The notes: generated by a model from the sequence alone, not told the origin. A stretch of 64,000 nt of DNA from Nostoc sp. CENA543 (GCF_002896875.1 NZ_CP023278.1:6640501-6704500); one strand, 5' to 3'. Shown: positions 17,101 to 26,170, counted from the stretch's first letter. A program made the numbers and translations.

Positions 17101-18836
17101 ATACAGGCGAAGGCTTTAACAGCGTCGCTTTCAGTCCTGATGGTCAACTCATCGCTACCGCCAGTTGGGATAAAACAGCCAAAATCTGGAGTCGAGACGG
17201 TAAATTGCTGCACACTCTCAAAGGACATCAATACGGAGTTTTAGAAGTAGCCTTTAGTCCCGATAGTCAACGACTAGCTACTGCCAGTTGGGATAAAACC
17301 GTGAAAATCTGGAGTCGGGACGGTAAACTGCTGCACACTCTCCAAGGGCATACAGATAAAGTCAACAGCGTCACCTTTAGCCCCGATGGTCAACTCATTG
17401 CTACCGTCGGTTGGGATAGAACACTCAAACTCTGGAATCTCGATGGCCAAGAATTGCGAACCTTTAAAGGTCATCAAGATATGATTTGGGGTGTCAGTTT
17501 TAGCCCCGACGGACAGCAAATTGCTACTGCTAGCGGTGATAGAACCGCCAAAATCTGGAATTTAGATGGTCAAGAACTGCAAACCCTCCAAGGTCACGAA
17601 AATGGAGTAAATAGCGTTATATTCAGCCCCGACGGTAAAATAATTGCCACTGCTAGCGGCGATAAAACAGTCAAACTGTGGAAGCGCGACGGTCAACAAA
17701 TCAAAACCCTCTATGGACACGCCGACGCAGTTAATAGCCTCGCCTTCAGTCCTGACGGTACATCCATCGTTACAGCCAGCAATGACAAAACAGCCAAAAT
17801 CTGGAAACTCAACAGTCCTCACAGCACTATTGTCAGGGGTCATCAAGACGAAGTTTTTGACTTAGTATTTAGCCCAAATAGTCAACCAGTAGCCTGGGGT
17901 GGGAGAAAACCAGGGAAAACAAAAGTTCAGTTAATAGCTACCGCCAGTTGGGATAACACCGCCAAACTCTGGGCAATTGTAGGAAATCAACTGCAAGAAC
18001 TGCGAACCTTTAATCAGCATCACAACAAGGTCAATAAACTCTCTTTTAGTCCTGATGGTCAGTTAATAGCTACCGCCAGTTGGGATAAAACCGCTAAATT
18101 ATGGGATCTGGAGGGGAAATTACATCAAACGCTCAAAGGTCACAAAGACACAGTTTGGAGTGTCAATTTCAGCCCCAATGGTCAGTTAATCGCTACCGCC
18201 AGTGAAGATAGAACCGTCAAACTCTGGAATCGAGACGGGACATTACGTAAAACTCTCACAGACCATGAAAGTGTAGTGAATACCGTCGTATTTAGTCCAG
18301 ACAGTCAGCTACTGGCTACAGCAGGTTGGGACAAAACAATCAAAATTTGGTCTATTGACGGTCAACTACAAAGAACATTAACAGGACATAACAGTGGTAT
18401 TAACAACGTTATCTTCAGTCCAGACAGTCAGCTAATAGCTAGTGCTAGTTGGGATAATACAGCCAAAATTTGGAGTGTTGACGGTAAACTGCTGCATACC
18501 TTAGTGGGACATACCAATGTTGTTCACAATGTTGCTTTCAGTCCTGATGGTAAACTTATTGCCACTGCCAGTGGTGATAATACTGTAAAAATCTGGAGTC
18601 TTGAAGGTCAACTTTTGCGTACCCTGCGGGGTTACAAGGATGCTGTTTGGAGTGTGCAGTTTAGTCCTGATGGTAAAACTATAGCCACCAGCACTAGATA
18701 CAATATCATACTCCGGCGTTTATATTTAGGTGATTTAGATTACGTACTGGAGCCTGCTTGTGATTGGGTGAGAGACTATTTGCAGAATAATCCCCATGTG
18801 AAACCTGATGAAAAGAGTTTGTGTACTGGAAAGTAA
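14178..18836 (+). CDS. CHAT protease - nSTAND NTPase - transmembrane - 14x WD40 protein
   Basis: A 1552-residue multidomain protein. Start chosen at the ATG at 14178; a TTG 13 codons upstream is possible. Residues 1-370: CHAT (caspase-like) domain with catalytic H240 in FFAGHSHS and C286 in FNSCDGLGLA. Residues about 385-760: nSTAND1-type NTPase, beginning CPYRGLSAFREQDAHLFFGRE, with Walker A GASGSGKS (420-427), Walker B LLLIADQFEELY and LTLRADFYS. Residues about 837-858: one membrane span (LTLFLTAGLVVSLGLAIFAWW). Residues about 933-1510: 14 WD40 repeats, enough for two seven-bladed propellers, with an insert in repeat 8. Known logic of such proteins: the WD40 part senses a ligand, the STAND module oligomerises on NTP binding, and the protease is released to act on targets. 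The membrane anchor places it at the cytoplasmic membrane. All key residues are present. Confidence 0.93.
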   Translation: MSKTVVISLGNGDLYTGFPSVKAQIWSASHHAPEQCLGSLPAAPNLRELYISWRTNYHALCTRQAMRSQDWEEDDELEIEAGAITNVSIIDFDELCQQLQCNINSWLKSTEFLTIERRLRSQLHPAEEIRVILETNDETLRPLPWHCWEFLRDYPKAELALSRTEYQRRDTTHTPYNRHKVRILAILGNNQGIDFQRETAFLQSLENIAEVVQLNQPSRQECNRQLWDTVGWDILFFAGHSHSQGDTGIVYINDKPTNNSLTIRELEEALTAAIDRGLKLAIFNSCDGLGLANALGKLHIPQVIVMREPVPNCVAQEFFQNFLQAFAIKRQSLYLAVQEARRQLQGLEDDFPCASWLPVICQNPAVEPPTWWQLGGIPPCPYRGLSAFREQDAHLFFGREEFTANLVRTVKKKQFVAVVGASGSGKSSLVFAGLIPQLRQELNGRWQIIAFRPGKNPFEALAMALVNLAQDFPAICLESILGLPKDNSNTRLLELDLAIALQQNHQLLPKILEQFVQQEFGTRLLLIADQFEELYTLSPEVQRQPFLDLLLNASSFTPAFTIVLTLRADFYSYALSYRPFSDALQGAVQNLGPMNHKELRRVIEQPAKQMRVGLETGLTNQLIAEIDQQPGSLPLLEFALTQLWAKQQHRLLTHQAYQAIGGVEEALANHAEAVYAQLLEADRLRAQQIFIQLVRLGNETEATRRLANREEIKSENWDLVTHLASSRLVVTNRNESTGEETVEIVHEALIRNWGRLEHWLLTNGEFLRWREQLRIAIAQWENSSHDQGALLRGKPLIDAQEWQKQRCCELNPKEIQFIAKSLELRELEAKQQQQRRKLLTLFLTAGLVVSLGLAIFAWWQSQKARSSEIKEIHSLAEALTNTNQELDGLIASIKAVKRVQHTQGIDSNTRTQIIETLLQAIYSVQEKNRLAEHEGMVESVSFSPDGRFIATASRDKTVKIWDLNGKQQSIMLREDTGEGFNSVAFSPDGQLIATASWDKTAKIWSRDGKLLHTLKGHQYGVLEVAFSPDSQRLATASWDKTVKIWSRDGKLLHTLQGHTDKVNSVTFSPDGQLIATVGWDRTLKLWNLDGQELRTFKGHQDMIWGVSFSPDGQQIATASGDRTAKIWNLDGQELQTLQGHENGVNSVIFSPDGKIIATASGDKTVKLWKRDGQQIKTLYGHADAVNSLAFSPDGTSIVTASNDKTAKIWKLNSPHSTIVRGHQDEVFDLVFSPNSQPVAWGGRKPGKTKVQLIATASWDNTAKLWAIVGNQLQELRTFNQHHNKVNKLSFSPDGQLIATASWDKTAKLWDLEGKLHQTLKGHKDTVWSVNFSPNGQLIATASEDRTVKLWNRDGTLRKTLTDHESVVNTVVFSPDSQLLATAGWDKTIKIWSIDGQLQRTLTGHNSGINNVIFSPDSQLIASASWDNTAKIWSVDGKLLHTLVGHTNVVHNVAFSPDGKLIATASGDNTVKIWSLEGQLLRTLRGYKDAVWSVQFSPDGKTIATSTRYNIILRRLYLGDLDYVLEPACDWVRDYLQNNPHVKPDEKSLCTGK
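16970..18710 (+). repeat. 14 tandem WD40-coding repeats (about 120 bp each)
   Basis: Units share FSPDGQLIATASWDKTAKIW-like consensus and strongly conserved DNA, for example repeats 2, 3 and 9. This level of DNA similarity implies recent internal duplication or gene conversion. Repeat 8 carries an extra stretch, AWGGRKPGKTKV. Confidence 0.85.
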
Positions 18837-19175
18837 TTAGGGGCGGAATACCAATTCGCAATTCGCAATTCGCAATTCGCAATGGGCTAACGCCCCGCTT
18901 CGCTAACGCAATGGACTAATGTTCCGCTACGCTAACGCAATTAAGAAAGTCAGATACCATCTGGGTTTCAGGCTTTGCATCTGTTGGTTAATTTTGGTGA
19001 ATTGGTATAAATCATTCGTGAGAAACAAGATACCCGACCTCTCATACCATTTCACGAAAAATCTGATACAGATGTAAACCCTAAAATCCTTGCTACATCT
19101 AAGTTTTTTAATTGCGAATTGCGAATTGCGAATTGTGAATTGGTATCAAAGAAGTTGGGTATCTGCACATTTGAA
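18837..19175. repeat. Intergenic region bounded by inverted AATTCGC tandem repeats
   Basis: A block of AATTCGC 7-mers (18849-18883) is mirrored by an inverted block of ATTGCGA/ATTGTGA units (19111-19145), with TTGGTAT at both outer ends. Between them are GCTAACGC-type repeats and no open frame of note. The arms could form a 35-bp stem between two convergent genes. Confidence 0.7.
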
Positions 19176-21077
19176 CTATTTCACTAAAATTTGTACTTCC
19201 ATCGGTTGGAGAGTGACTTTCATCACTCGTATGGGGCCATAACTCTTTTGACCATTGACTTCTGTGATGTTGGCGTTTTTTACTTCCTCCACTGTTTCTG
19301 GGAGTTCAATGTTGCGATCCCTAGATGCGTTACTAAATAAAATCTTGAAGGTAGGATAATCAGAATTCATGTGGTAATCAACAATTACATAGACAGACTC
19401 AGTTTTTTCTGTGTTTGTATTGGCTACCACCACTACTTCTTGGTCATTCAAGATGCGGGAGAACGCTAACACCCCAGGACTGTAGGGAGAGATGCCATAA
19501 TTAATGCGATCGCCAGATATGGGACGAAAATATTGTCTTCCGTAGCGTAGTGCAGGCTGGGTTTGACGATATTTCGATAGTTCGGATATAGCTTGATAGA
19601 AGGGATGATCATGATTGAAACCGCCTCCTGGCTTACCCCATAAAGCTTGACGAACTACAAGATCCCCAAAATCCGTATTTCCGGGAACAGAACCATTAAG
19701 TCCCTGTTCCGTACCGTAGTACATGCAAGGTATCCCTTGTAATGACAATAGACAGGTAATAGCTAAAGTTACTTGGTCTTCAAACTGCCGGGGACGCTCA
19801 GGGTTACTGTAGTAAAAGCGACTCTTCACATCATGATTGTCGAAGAATGTCACTAAAAATTTGCTGGCTTCACCATGTGAACTGATGATACCCCGGAGGC
19901 TTTCTTTGCGACTTTCATAAAACTCTGCGATCGCTTTTGGTGGTTTTAAGCCTTTCAACACCCCTGGAAGTTGAAAGAACAGAGGAAAATCCAACGCAGC
20001 ATCCACACCTAATAAATCACCAGATTCATTGGCATGGCGACCGATGAAGTTTCTAATTTTATCCTCTGTGTTGTTTTCGTCCGCCCATATTTCGCCAAAA
20101 GTAAAGAAATTTTTCTTCCCAATACTTAAAGCAAACTCACGCATGGCATTACCAAAAACTCTGGCAAAATCCGGTTCAATAAACCTCAATGTATCAATGC
20201 GAAAGCCATCAATATCAAACTTAGCAATTAAATATTGGTGAATACGAATTAAGGCATTACGAACTTCCGGTTCATTAGTAATTAATTCTCTTAAGTCGGT
20301 AAAATCCCCGCCTTGTTCAGTGTCTCCTCTAGTTCCTCTCCGGCGGAAAACCTTGTTTTTACAAAGTTCTTTAGGCCAAACTACAGCATCAGGATGCAGG
20401 TCAGGGTCTTGTTCCACAGGTGCATCTATCCATTGTGGATGCGCCTGACCATTTTTATCATGCCACCTAATATCATAGGGTTGTTCCCCATATTGATCAA
20501 TTGATTCAACAGTCTGGCCATTAATGAAATAACTGAAAACATTGCCGACATGATTCAATACAATATCAAAAATTACATAAATTCCTCGTGCATGAGCCTC
20601 ATCAATTAAGGCTTGCAACTCTTCCTCTGGATGTTCTTTATTAGTAACAAATCGCGGATCAATTTGTAAAAAATCTTGAATACCATAACCGTGATATGTA
20701 GGTTTATACTGACAATTCTTTAATACCGGAGTAATCCAAATTGCCCCTACCCCTAATTTTTCTAAGTATTCCAACTTTTGACGAATACCTTCCAAAGTGC
20801 CACCTTGGAAAACCAGACCTTTTCTCCCTAAAAAATTACCATTGCTATCAAAATTGTCCCAAGCACTCACAGGCGCAGCAGATGGGTTATTAAAGCGGTC
20901 AACCATAATAAAGTAAATCCAGACATCCCGCCAATCTTCCGGTGATGGAAAAGGTGATATCACTTCCCTCTGGATCACATCTTGATTTTCATTGACCAAA
21001 TTAATTTGTTTCTTGGTGGTTCTCTTAGCTGCACTGAGAACATCTTGAACTAATCGGTCATATATTGAGCTAACCAT
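19176..21077 (-). CDS. Alpha-amylase family glycoside hydrolase (GH13)
   Basis: A 633-residue soluble GH13 enzyme acting on alpha-glucans; exact substrate unknown. The four conserved regions are all present: I, DIVLNH (171-176); II, GFRIDTLRF with nucleophile D295; III, FTFGEIW with acid/base E329; IV, FFDNHD with D416 stabiliser. A start near residue 50 (EDWRDVWIYFIMVDRFNN) matches the family N-terminus, after about 45 extra residues. The C-terminal beta domain runs from about 540. No signal peptide, so it probably acts in the cytoplasm on glycogen or maltodextrins. It could be an amylase, a neopullulanase-like enzyme or a transglycosidase; the sequence alone does not settle this. Confidence 0.93.
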   Translation of the reverse strand: MVSSIYDRLVQDVLSAAKRTTKKQINLVNENQDVIQREVISPFPSPEDWRDVWIYFIMVDRFNNPSAAPVSAWDNFDSNGNFLGRKGLVFQGGTLEGIRQKLEYLEKLGVGAIWITPVLKNCQYKPTYHGYGIQDFLQIDPRFVTNKEHPEEELQALIDEAHARGIYVIFDIVLNHVGNVFSYFINGQTVESIDQYGEQPYDIRWHDKNGQAHPQWIDAPVEQDPDLHPDAVVWPKELCKNKVFRRRGTRGDTEQGGDFTDLRELITNEPEVRNALIRIHQYLIAKFDIDGFRIDTLRFIEPDFARVFGNAMREFALSIGKKNFFTFGEIWADENNTEDKIRNFIGRHANESGDLLGVDAALDFPLFFQLPGVLKGLKPPKAIAEFYESRKESLRGIISSHGEASKFLVTFFDNHDVKSRFYYSNPERPRQFEDQVTLAITCLLSLQGIPCMYYGTEQGLNGSVPGNTDFGDLVVRQALWGKPGGGFNHDHPFYQAISELSKYRQTQPALRYGRQYFRPISGDRINYGISPYSPGVLAFSRILNDQEVVVVANTNTEKTESVYVIVDYHMNSDYPTFKILFSNASRDRNIELPETVEEVKNANITEVNGQKSYGPIRVMKVTLQPMEVQILVK

Positions 21078-21166
21078 TCCACTCTCCCCAGGTATCTATG
21101 ACTTTTGTCCTGTATCAGAGAATCTTCTCAACATAGAGATAGATACCAGTCGTTTGAGCTTATGCA

Positions 21167-21359
21167 GTTACTAGGGGAATGGGGAATGGGGACTGGGGAA
21201 TGGGGAATGGGGATTGGGGAGACAAGGGAGACAAGGGAGACAAAATATTAATGACTAATGACTATTAACTAATGACTAATGACTAATGACTAATGACTAA
21301 TGACTAATGACTAATGACTAATGACTAATGACTATTGACTAATGACTATTGACTAACAA
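21167..21359. repeat. Long tandem-repeat tract (GGGGAATG/GAGACAA/TAATGAC units)
   Basis: Successive blocks of GGGGAATG-like, GAGACAAG and finally about 14 TAATGAC/TATTGAC 7-mers. The last block runs into the purT reading frame, supplying its stop codon and last residues. Typical STRR array of heterocystous cyanobacteria, unusually long. Confidence 0.85.
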
Positions 21360-22521
21360 TCCTAATTTTATTTGCTGCTCTTGTGGCTTTGTCTCTCGCC
21401 TCTTGGACACTATCGCCCTTAGCTAAGGCTACTCCCATGCGGCGATAGGGATGGGCGGTGGGTTTACCAAATAATCTGATATCTACATCTTTTTCTGAGA
21501 GTGCCTCAGCTACACCTATAAAGGCAATGGCATCTGATTTTTCTGATGCTAAAATTACGGCACTGGCTGAAGCTCCTAATTGTTCTATGTGGGGAATTGG
21601 TAAGCCTAAAACAGCTCTAAGATGTAACTCAAATTCGTTGAGGTTTTGGGAGATTAATGTCACCATACCCGTATCATGAGGACGGGGAGATAATTCAGAG
21701 AAAATTACTTCATCTTTGGTGATGAAAAACTCTACGCCAAAAATGCCTGCACCCCCTAGAGCATCGGTGACTTTTTTGGCAATTTCTTGGGCTTGTAATA
21801 TTTTATCTGGAGAAATTTCTGCGGGTTGCCAAGATTCTTGATAGTCTCCTCGCTCTTGACGATGCCCAATGGGTGAACAGTAGATGGTGGGAGAGTTCCA
21901 CTGTTTAATTGTTAATAGGGTGATTTCAATTTCAAAGTTGATAAATTCTTCAATAATCACCTTTTGACTGTCGCCTCTGGAATTAGCGATCGCATAATTC
22001 CAAGCCTGTTCTACTTCCCATGCTGTCTGCACTACAGATTGCCCTTTCCCAGAGGAAGACATCACTGGTTTTACTACATTAGGAAAACCAATTTCATCGG
22101 CAACTTTTACTAATTCTTCTAAGCTAACGGCATAACCATATTTAGCAGTTCTAACCCCTAATTCTTGATGGGCTAATTCTCTGATTCTGTCGCGATTCAT
22201 TGTGTAATTCGTCGCAGCTGCCGTGGGAATAACTGTTATGCCTCGCTGTTCAAATTCCAGCAATTTTTCCGTTCTAATTGCTTCGATTTCCGGTATAATT
22301 AGGTCAGGTTTATGCTGAGTGACCACAGCTTCTAAATCATCGGCACTCAGCATTGATATGACCTCGAAACAGTCAGCCACCTGCATAGCGGGCGCGTCAG
22401 CATAGCGGTCAACTGCTATTACATAATTACCCAGTCTTTGGGCTGCAATTACAAATTCTTTGCCGAGTTCTCCTGCACCCAATAACATGAGTTTGCGAGG
22501 GAGTTTGATGGAATTAATCAT
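21346..22521 (-). CDS. purT: Formate-dependent phosphoribosylglycinamide formyltransferase
   Basis: PurT makes formyl-GAR from GAR, formate and ATP in purine synthesis. ATP-grasp layout: N-terminal Rossmann-like part with [21 protein letters not shown], central ATP-grasp with [17 protein letters not shown] and [17 protein letters not shown], then GIFGVEFFI and [15 protein letters not shown]. About 391 residues from the ATG at 22521 (a TTG at 22533 is the upstream alternative), normal for the family. The last few residues (IVSQ) and the TAG stop are encoded by the adjoining TAATGAC tandem repeat, so the natural C-terminus has probably been overwritten; no catalytic motif is affected. Confidence 0.95.
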   Translation of the reverse strand: MINSIKLPRKLMLLGAGELGKEFVIAAQRLGNYVIAVDRYADAPAMQVADCFEVISMLSADDLEAVVTQHKPDLIIPEIEAIRTEKLLEFEQRGITVIPTAAATNYTMNRDRIRELAHQELGVRTAKYGYAVSLEELVKVADEIGFPNVVKPVMSSSGKGQSVVQTAWEVEQAWNYAIANSRGDSQKVIIEEFINFEIEITLLTIKQWNSPTIYCSPIGHRQERGDYQESWQPAEISPDKILQAQEIAKKVTDALGGAGIFGVEFFITKDEVIFSELSPRPHDTGMVTLISQNLNEFELHLRAVLGLPIPHIEQLGASASAVILASEKSDAIAFIGVAEALSEKDVDIRLFGKPTAHPYRRMGVALAKGDSVQEARDKATRAANKIRIVSQ

Positions 22522-22570
22522 TGACTTGTCCAAGCCAGTTTCAATCTAGCAACCTGATAATTTTGAGATT

Positions 22571-23074
22571 CTAATTATCATCTGCCAAATAGTTAAACCT
22601 AGCTCCCCGCAGTTGTAAATCTTTACGTTGCTGCTTATTTAAGCCATTACCTAAGCCGAGTTGACACTCTTCTACTAAGGTATCTATCCAGATAGTTTCA
22701 TTGAGTGCTGCACCTCTAAGATCAGCTTTTCGCAGATCAGCGTTGGTAAAATTCACGAAAATTAGGTCAGCATTTAATAAGCTGCTACCTTGTAGATTTG
22801 CCCCTGTTAAATTCGCCCGAATTAAATTCACTTCATTTAAAACCAAACCCGATAAATCAGCCCCAGATAAGTTAGGGAATTTAACTTGACGAGGGTTTTG
22901 CAAAAATTCCATCACACAATTGATGTTGGCATCATTGAGACGAATTTTCGTCAAAAACTGGTAGCGTCCTAAGCCTAATTCTTGGAGAATTTGTAGACGT
23001 TGTGGCGGGGTCTGCTCTAGAAAGTGAATAGCATTCGAGCGGAGGTCTTGAGTATGATGATTGATCATGATCAT
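22571..23074 (-). CDS. Pentapeptide repeat protein
   Basis: A 167-residue protein with an N-terminal helical part ([20 protein letters not shown]...FLTKIRLND) and a central run of about 10 A(D/N)LXX pentapeptides (about residues 65-125: [34 protein letters not shown]). The short run predicts a small right-handed quadrilateral beta-helix. The C-terminal segment ends [15 protein letters not shown], similar to other cyanobacterial members. Function unknown; several such proteins bind or mimic other macromolecules. It lies 49 bp upstream of purT on the same strand, so it may be cotranscribed with it. Confidence 0.85.
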   Translation of the reverse strand: MIMINHHTQDLRSNAIHFLEQTPPQRLQILQELGLGRYQFLTKIRLNDANINCVMEFLQNPRQVKFPNLSGADLSGLVLNEVNLIRANLTGANLQGSSLLNADLIFVNFTNADLRKADLRGAALNETIWIDTLVEECQLGLGNGLNKQQRKDLQLRGARFNYLADDN

Positions 23075-23643
23075 TACTTGGCACTATATCTAACTATCGG
23101 ATGCACGGCTAAAGTTATCTATAGCCAGATGAACAACACTAACATGAGAACCCAGTCAAATCTCCCACTCAGACAAAGGGTAGCATCTGACTTTCATGAC
23201 TACGGCAAACTTTTGGTAAACTAAGTTGCAGAATTTTTAAAGAATTAGTTTCTCTCTCCCCCAGGAGGCAGGGGGGCAGGGGGCAGGGTGCAGGGGGAAA
23301 GCATACGCTATCTGATTTGTGATAGCTCGTAGCCCATGAGATGAACACATCAGTGAATGATAAAACCTTTACCAACAGAGGCTTTTCCAGATGTAACCCG
23401 TCTCCTGCTATCAGTGGGGAGTGAAGATGAGGAAACAATTCTCCTGTATAGCCAGACAACTTGCTGTTTCTGGGCTTCCCCCTGCTCCCTGCCCCCTTTC
23501 CTCCCACTTCCTGTCTGCTTCACTTTCTCCTCATGTTGACGCTCCATGCTCAAATCACGATTAACTTGACAAATTTGGTCAGTTTGTGTATCCGTTAATG
23601 CCAAGATTGGTAGTAAATTTTGCTTTAGAGCGTTCATTTGTTC
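23075..23643. other. Intergenic region with GGCAGGG repeats and a possible small frame
   Basis: Contains GGGGCAGG tandem repeats (about 23262-23300) and an inverse block (23480-23510). A frame starting at 23637 on minus, 7 nt after the ABC-F stop, begins MNALKQNLLPILALTDTQTD and runs into the repeat tract; the first 40 codons look plausible as a coupled small gene truncated by repeats. Nothing else is recognisable. Confidence 0.35.
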
Positions 23644-25584
23644 TCACCCGTTCTCCAATGAATCGATCTCAGCTAATTCTAACCAGCGATTGGTGGCGAT
23701 ATCAATTGCTTGTTTGAGCGACTCTACTTGTTCGTAGAGTTGCTGGACTTTGGTGTAGTTACCGGGAGTGACTGTTGCTAGTGCTTGCTCAGTTTGGGCT
23801 TTTTCCTCCTCTAATTGAGCAATTTTAGTTTCTAGCTGCTCAAATTCCCGTTTTTCCCAATTAGATAACCTACGTTTCTTTTTATTGTCTACATTCCTAG
23901 TTTGCGATGTAACTTTTGATTCTTCAGAATTTTTTGTTTTTTCTTTAGTGTTGGCGGTGTTTTGTTGTGCTTCTTCAGCTTTCTTGTAGTCAAGATACAC
24001 TGAGTAATTGCCTGGATATTGTCGCAGGCTACCGCTTTCTTCTAATGCGAATATTGTATCAACGGTGCGGTCTAAAAAGTAGCGATCATGAGACACTACG
24101 ATGACACAACCGTTAAAGTCTTCTAGGTATTCTTCTAATACGGCGAGGGTTTGCACGTCTAGATCATTGGTCGGTTCGTCTAAAATCAACACATTCGGCG
24201 CGCTAATCAGAATTCGCAACAGAAATAATCGCCGCTTCTCACCGCCAGAGAGTTTATAAATGGGGGCGTACTGCTGATTTCCCGGAAAGAGAAATCTTTC
24301 TAGCATCTGGGAAGCTGTAATTTTTGTACCATCGGCGATTTTGACAAATTCCCCTTCTTCTTTAATGTAATCAATCACGCGCTGATTTTCATCTAAGGCA
24401 GTGAGTAATGCTTCAGAATGCTGGTCGAAATAACCGATATGAATGGTAGAACCAATTTCTACATTTCCTGCATCTGGCTCTACTCTGCTGGTAATGATAT
24501 TCATTAATGTGGATTTACCTGCGCCGTTCCCACCGATGATTCCCACTCGGTCTTCGGGGCTAAATTCGTAGGTAAAGTTCTGAATTAGAATACGTCCGTT
24601 ATAAGATTTGCTAATGCTATTGAGTTCAATGACTTTTTTGCCTATGCGGCGGCTGACTGTGGAGATATCGACTTTACCCTGAGTTTGTTTAAACTCAGTT
24701 TCGCGCATGGCTTGAACCCGTTGAATTCTAGCTTTTTGTTTGGTGCTACGGGCTTTTGGCCCCCGTTTTAACCATTCTAGTTCCCTTCTTAATACACCTT
24801 GGTGTTTACGTTGGCTACTTTGGGCTGATTCTTCCGCTAGGGCTTTCTTTTCTAGGTAGTATGAGTAGTTACCTGAGTAGGTGTAAATGTCACCTCGGTC
24901 AATTTCAATAATGCGATTGGTGACTTGATCTAAAAAATAGCGATCGTGGGTGATTAAGAACAATGCACCACGGAAACGATTCAGATAGCTTTGTAACCAT
25001 TCTACAGATAGAGCATCGAGATGGTTGGTTGGCTCATCCATCAGCAAAACATCGGGGTTGGCGAGTAAGGCTGTGGCTAGGGCGATGCGTTTACGGTAGC
25101 CTCCAGATAAAGTCCCTATGGGTGCATCAAAGTCAACAATTCCTAACTTACTGAGGATGATTTTGGCATTGGTTTCTAATTCCCACGCACCAGTTGCGTC
25201 CATACGCTGCATCACTACAGATAAGCGCGACATGAGTTGACTGTCTTCTGGGTAATGGGCTAATTTATCAGAAATTTCTTCATATTCTTTGACCAAAGCC
25301 ATTTGTTCGCCACTGTCAGCAAAAATTTGCTCTAAAACTGTGCGATTTTCATCTAAATCGGGCTGTTGGGGTAGGTAGATGATGTTAGCACTAGAGCTGC
25401 AAGTAATTTGACCGCTATCGATTGGTTCTAGCCCTGCGATCATTTTTAGTAGGGTTGATTTACCAGAACCATTGGTGCCAATTAAACCCACTTTGTCAGT
25501 GACATCTATACTAAAGCTGGCATCTTTTAAAATCTCTTTGATTCCAAAGTCTTTTTTAACTGATTGTAGGGTGATGATGCTCAT
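23644..25584 (-). CDS. ABC-F family ATPase (Uup-like, with C-terminal coiled coil)
   Basis: A 646-residue soluble twin-ATPase without membrane spans. The first ATPase domain has Walker A GTNGSGKST and signature LSGGYRKRIALA. The second has Walker A GGNGAGKST and signature LSGGEKRRLFLLRIL, with Walker B motifs LLMDEPTNHLD and LILDEPTNDLD. The two domains are joined by a basic helical linker (about 235-310: RKHQGVLRRELEWLKRGPKARS). The C-terminal about 75 residues form a charged coiled coil (KKKRRLSNWEKREFEQLE...), as in Uup, where this region binds nucleic acid. The family acts on ribosomes; Uup has also been tied to DNA junction processing. Which role applies here is not evident. Confidence 0.92.
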   Translation of the reverse strand: MSIITLQSVKKDFGIKEILKDASFSIDVTDKVGLIGTNGSGKSTLLKMIAGLEPIDSGQITCSSSANIIYLPQQPDLDENRTVLEQIFADSGEQMALVKEYEEISDKLAHYPEDSQLMSRLSVVMQRMDATGAWELETNAKIILSKLGIVDFDAPIGTLSGGYRKRIALATALLANPDVLLMDEPTNHLDALSVEWLQSYLNRFRGALFLITHDRYFLDQVTNRIIEIDRGDIYTYSGNYSYYLEKKALAEESAQSSQRKHQGVLRRELEWLKRGPKARSTKQKARIQRVQAMRETEFKQTQGKVDISTVSRRIGKKVIELNSISKSYNGRILIQNFTYEFSPEDRVGIIGGNGAGKSTLMNIITSRVEPDAGNVEIGSTIHIGYFDQHSEALLTALDENQRVIDYIKEEGEFVKIADGTKITASQMLERFLFPGNQQYAPIYKLSGGEKRRLFLLRILISAPNVLILDEPTNDLDVQTLAVLEEYLEDFNGCVIVVSHDRYFLDRTVDTIFALEESGSLRQYPGNYSVYLDYKKAEEAQQNTANTKEKTKNSEESKVTSQTRNVDNKKKRRLSNWEKREFEQLETKIAQLEEEKAQTEQALATVTPGNYTKVQQLYEQVESLKQAIDIATNRWLELAEIDSLENG

Positions 25585-25694
25585 AGAATTTTAAAAGCAG
25601 CTGATGAACTGATAGGTGGGGCATGAAGCTCACTTTTGGAGATGCACTAAAAGAGAAATTTGAGAGATTTGGGAAGTTCAGAGATTTATCTATG

Positions 25695-25726
25695 AGGTAC
25701 ATTAATTTTAATAACAATGTACCTCA
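25695..25726. terminator. Hairpin after the DUF1824 gene
   Basis: A perfect 10-bp stem gaggtacatt/aatgtacctc with a 12-nt AT-rich loop, just past the DUF1824 stop codon on the minus strand. No T-run follows, so termination strength is uncertain. Confidence 0.45.
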
Positions 25727-25735
25727 AAACTTTGC

Positions 25736-26170
25736 CTAATTTTCGACAAATAAATCAAGTGGTAGATGCCCATACATTTCGTTGATGCCTCCTTCTTTAT
25801 GAGATTGGCAAGAAACTAATACACCCCGATGATGTCCTACATAGGAATCGAGGTAACATAAGCCATTTTTGCCATTCAATTTGATATAAACTGGCCCTTC
25901 TACTACTGGTAAATCAATGGGTACTTCATAACCCAAGGCATGGGAATAGGTTCTCATGGCCAGTAGGGCTTCGGCGGCTGTGTCTGCACAAATTCCCAAG
26001 ATTTGATAGTCGGAAAGTTTGGTGAATAAAATTAATGCTTGACGCACTAATTCTTTCTCCGATGGTTTGAGAATGGGAGCGATGTCTAAACAGTTAAATT
26101 TGTTGAGAATTTTTTTGGCTTCTGTAGTTGTCAGGTTGGGGTGATTGGGCATTGGCATATATTGTTTCAT
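25736..26170 (-). CDS. DUF1824 family protein
   Basis: A 144-residue soluble protein matching my recollection of the cyanobacterial DUF1824 family: N-terminal TTTEAKKILNKFNCLDIAPIL, a helical middle SEKELVRQALILFTKLSDYQILGICAD, and a beta-rich C-terminal half with VEGPVYIKLNGKNGLCYLDSYVGHHRGVLVSCQS. The fold is known for a family member, but the function is not, to my knowledge. It lies 41 bp downstream of the prohibitin-like gene on the same strand, so cotranscription is possible. Confidence 0.75.
   Translation of the reverse strand: MKQYMPMPNHPNLTTTEAKKILNKFNCLDIAPILKPSEKELVRQALILFTKLSDYQILGICADTAAEALLAMRTYSHALGYEVPIDLPVVEGPVYIKLNGKNGLCYLDSYVGHHRGVLVSCQSHKEGGINEMYGHLPLDLFVEN

Noticed and set aside
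16970-18710. Direct DNA repeats as a mobile or CRISPR-like array
   Set aside because: They encode in-frame WD40 repeats of one protein.
21251-21359. TAATGAC array as a possible CRISPR
   Set aside because: Units are 7 bp, contiguous and without spacers; no cas genes are in the window.
23169-23507. Open frame with PPAPCPLPPC segment as a gene
   Set aside because: Runs through GGCAGGG repeats and overlaps another frame; no recognisable start or domain.
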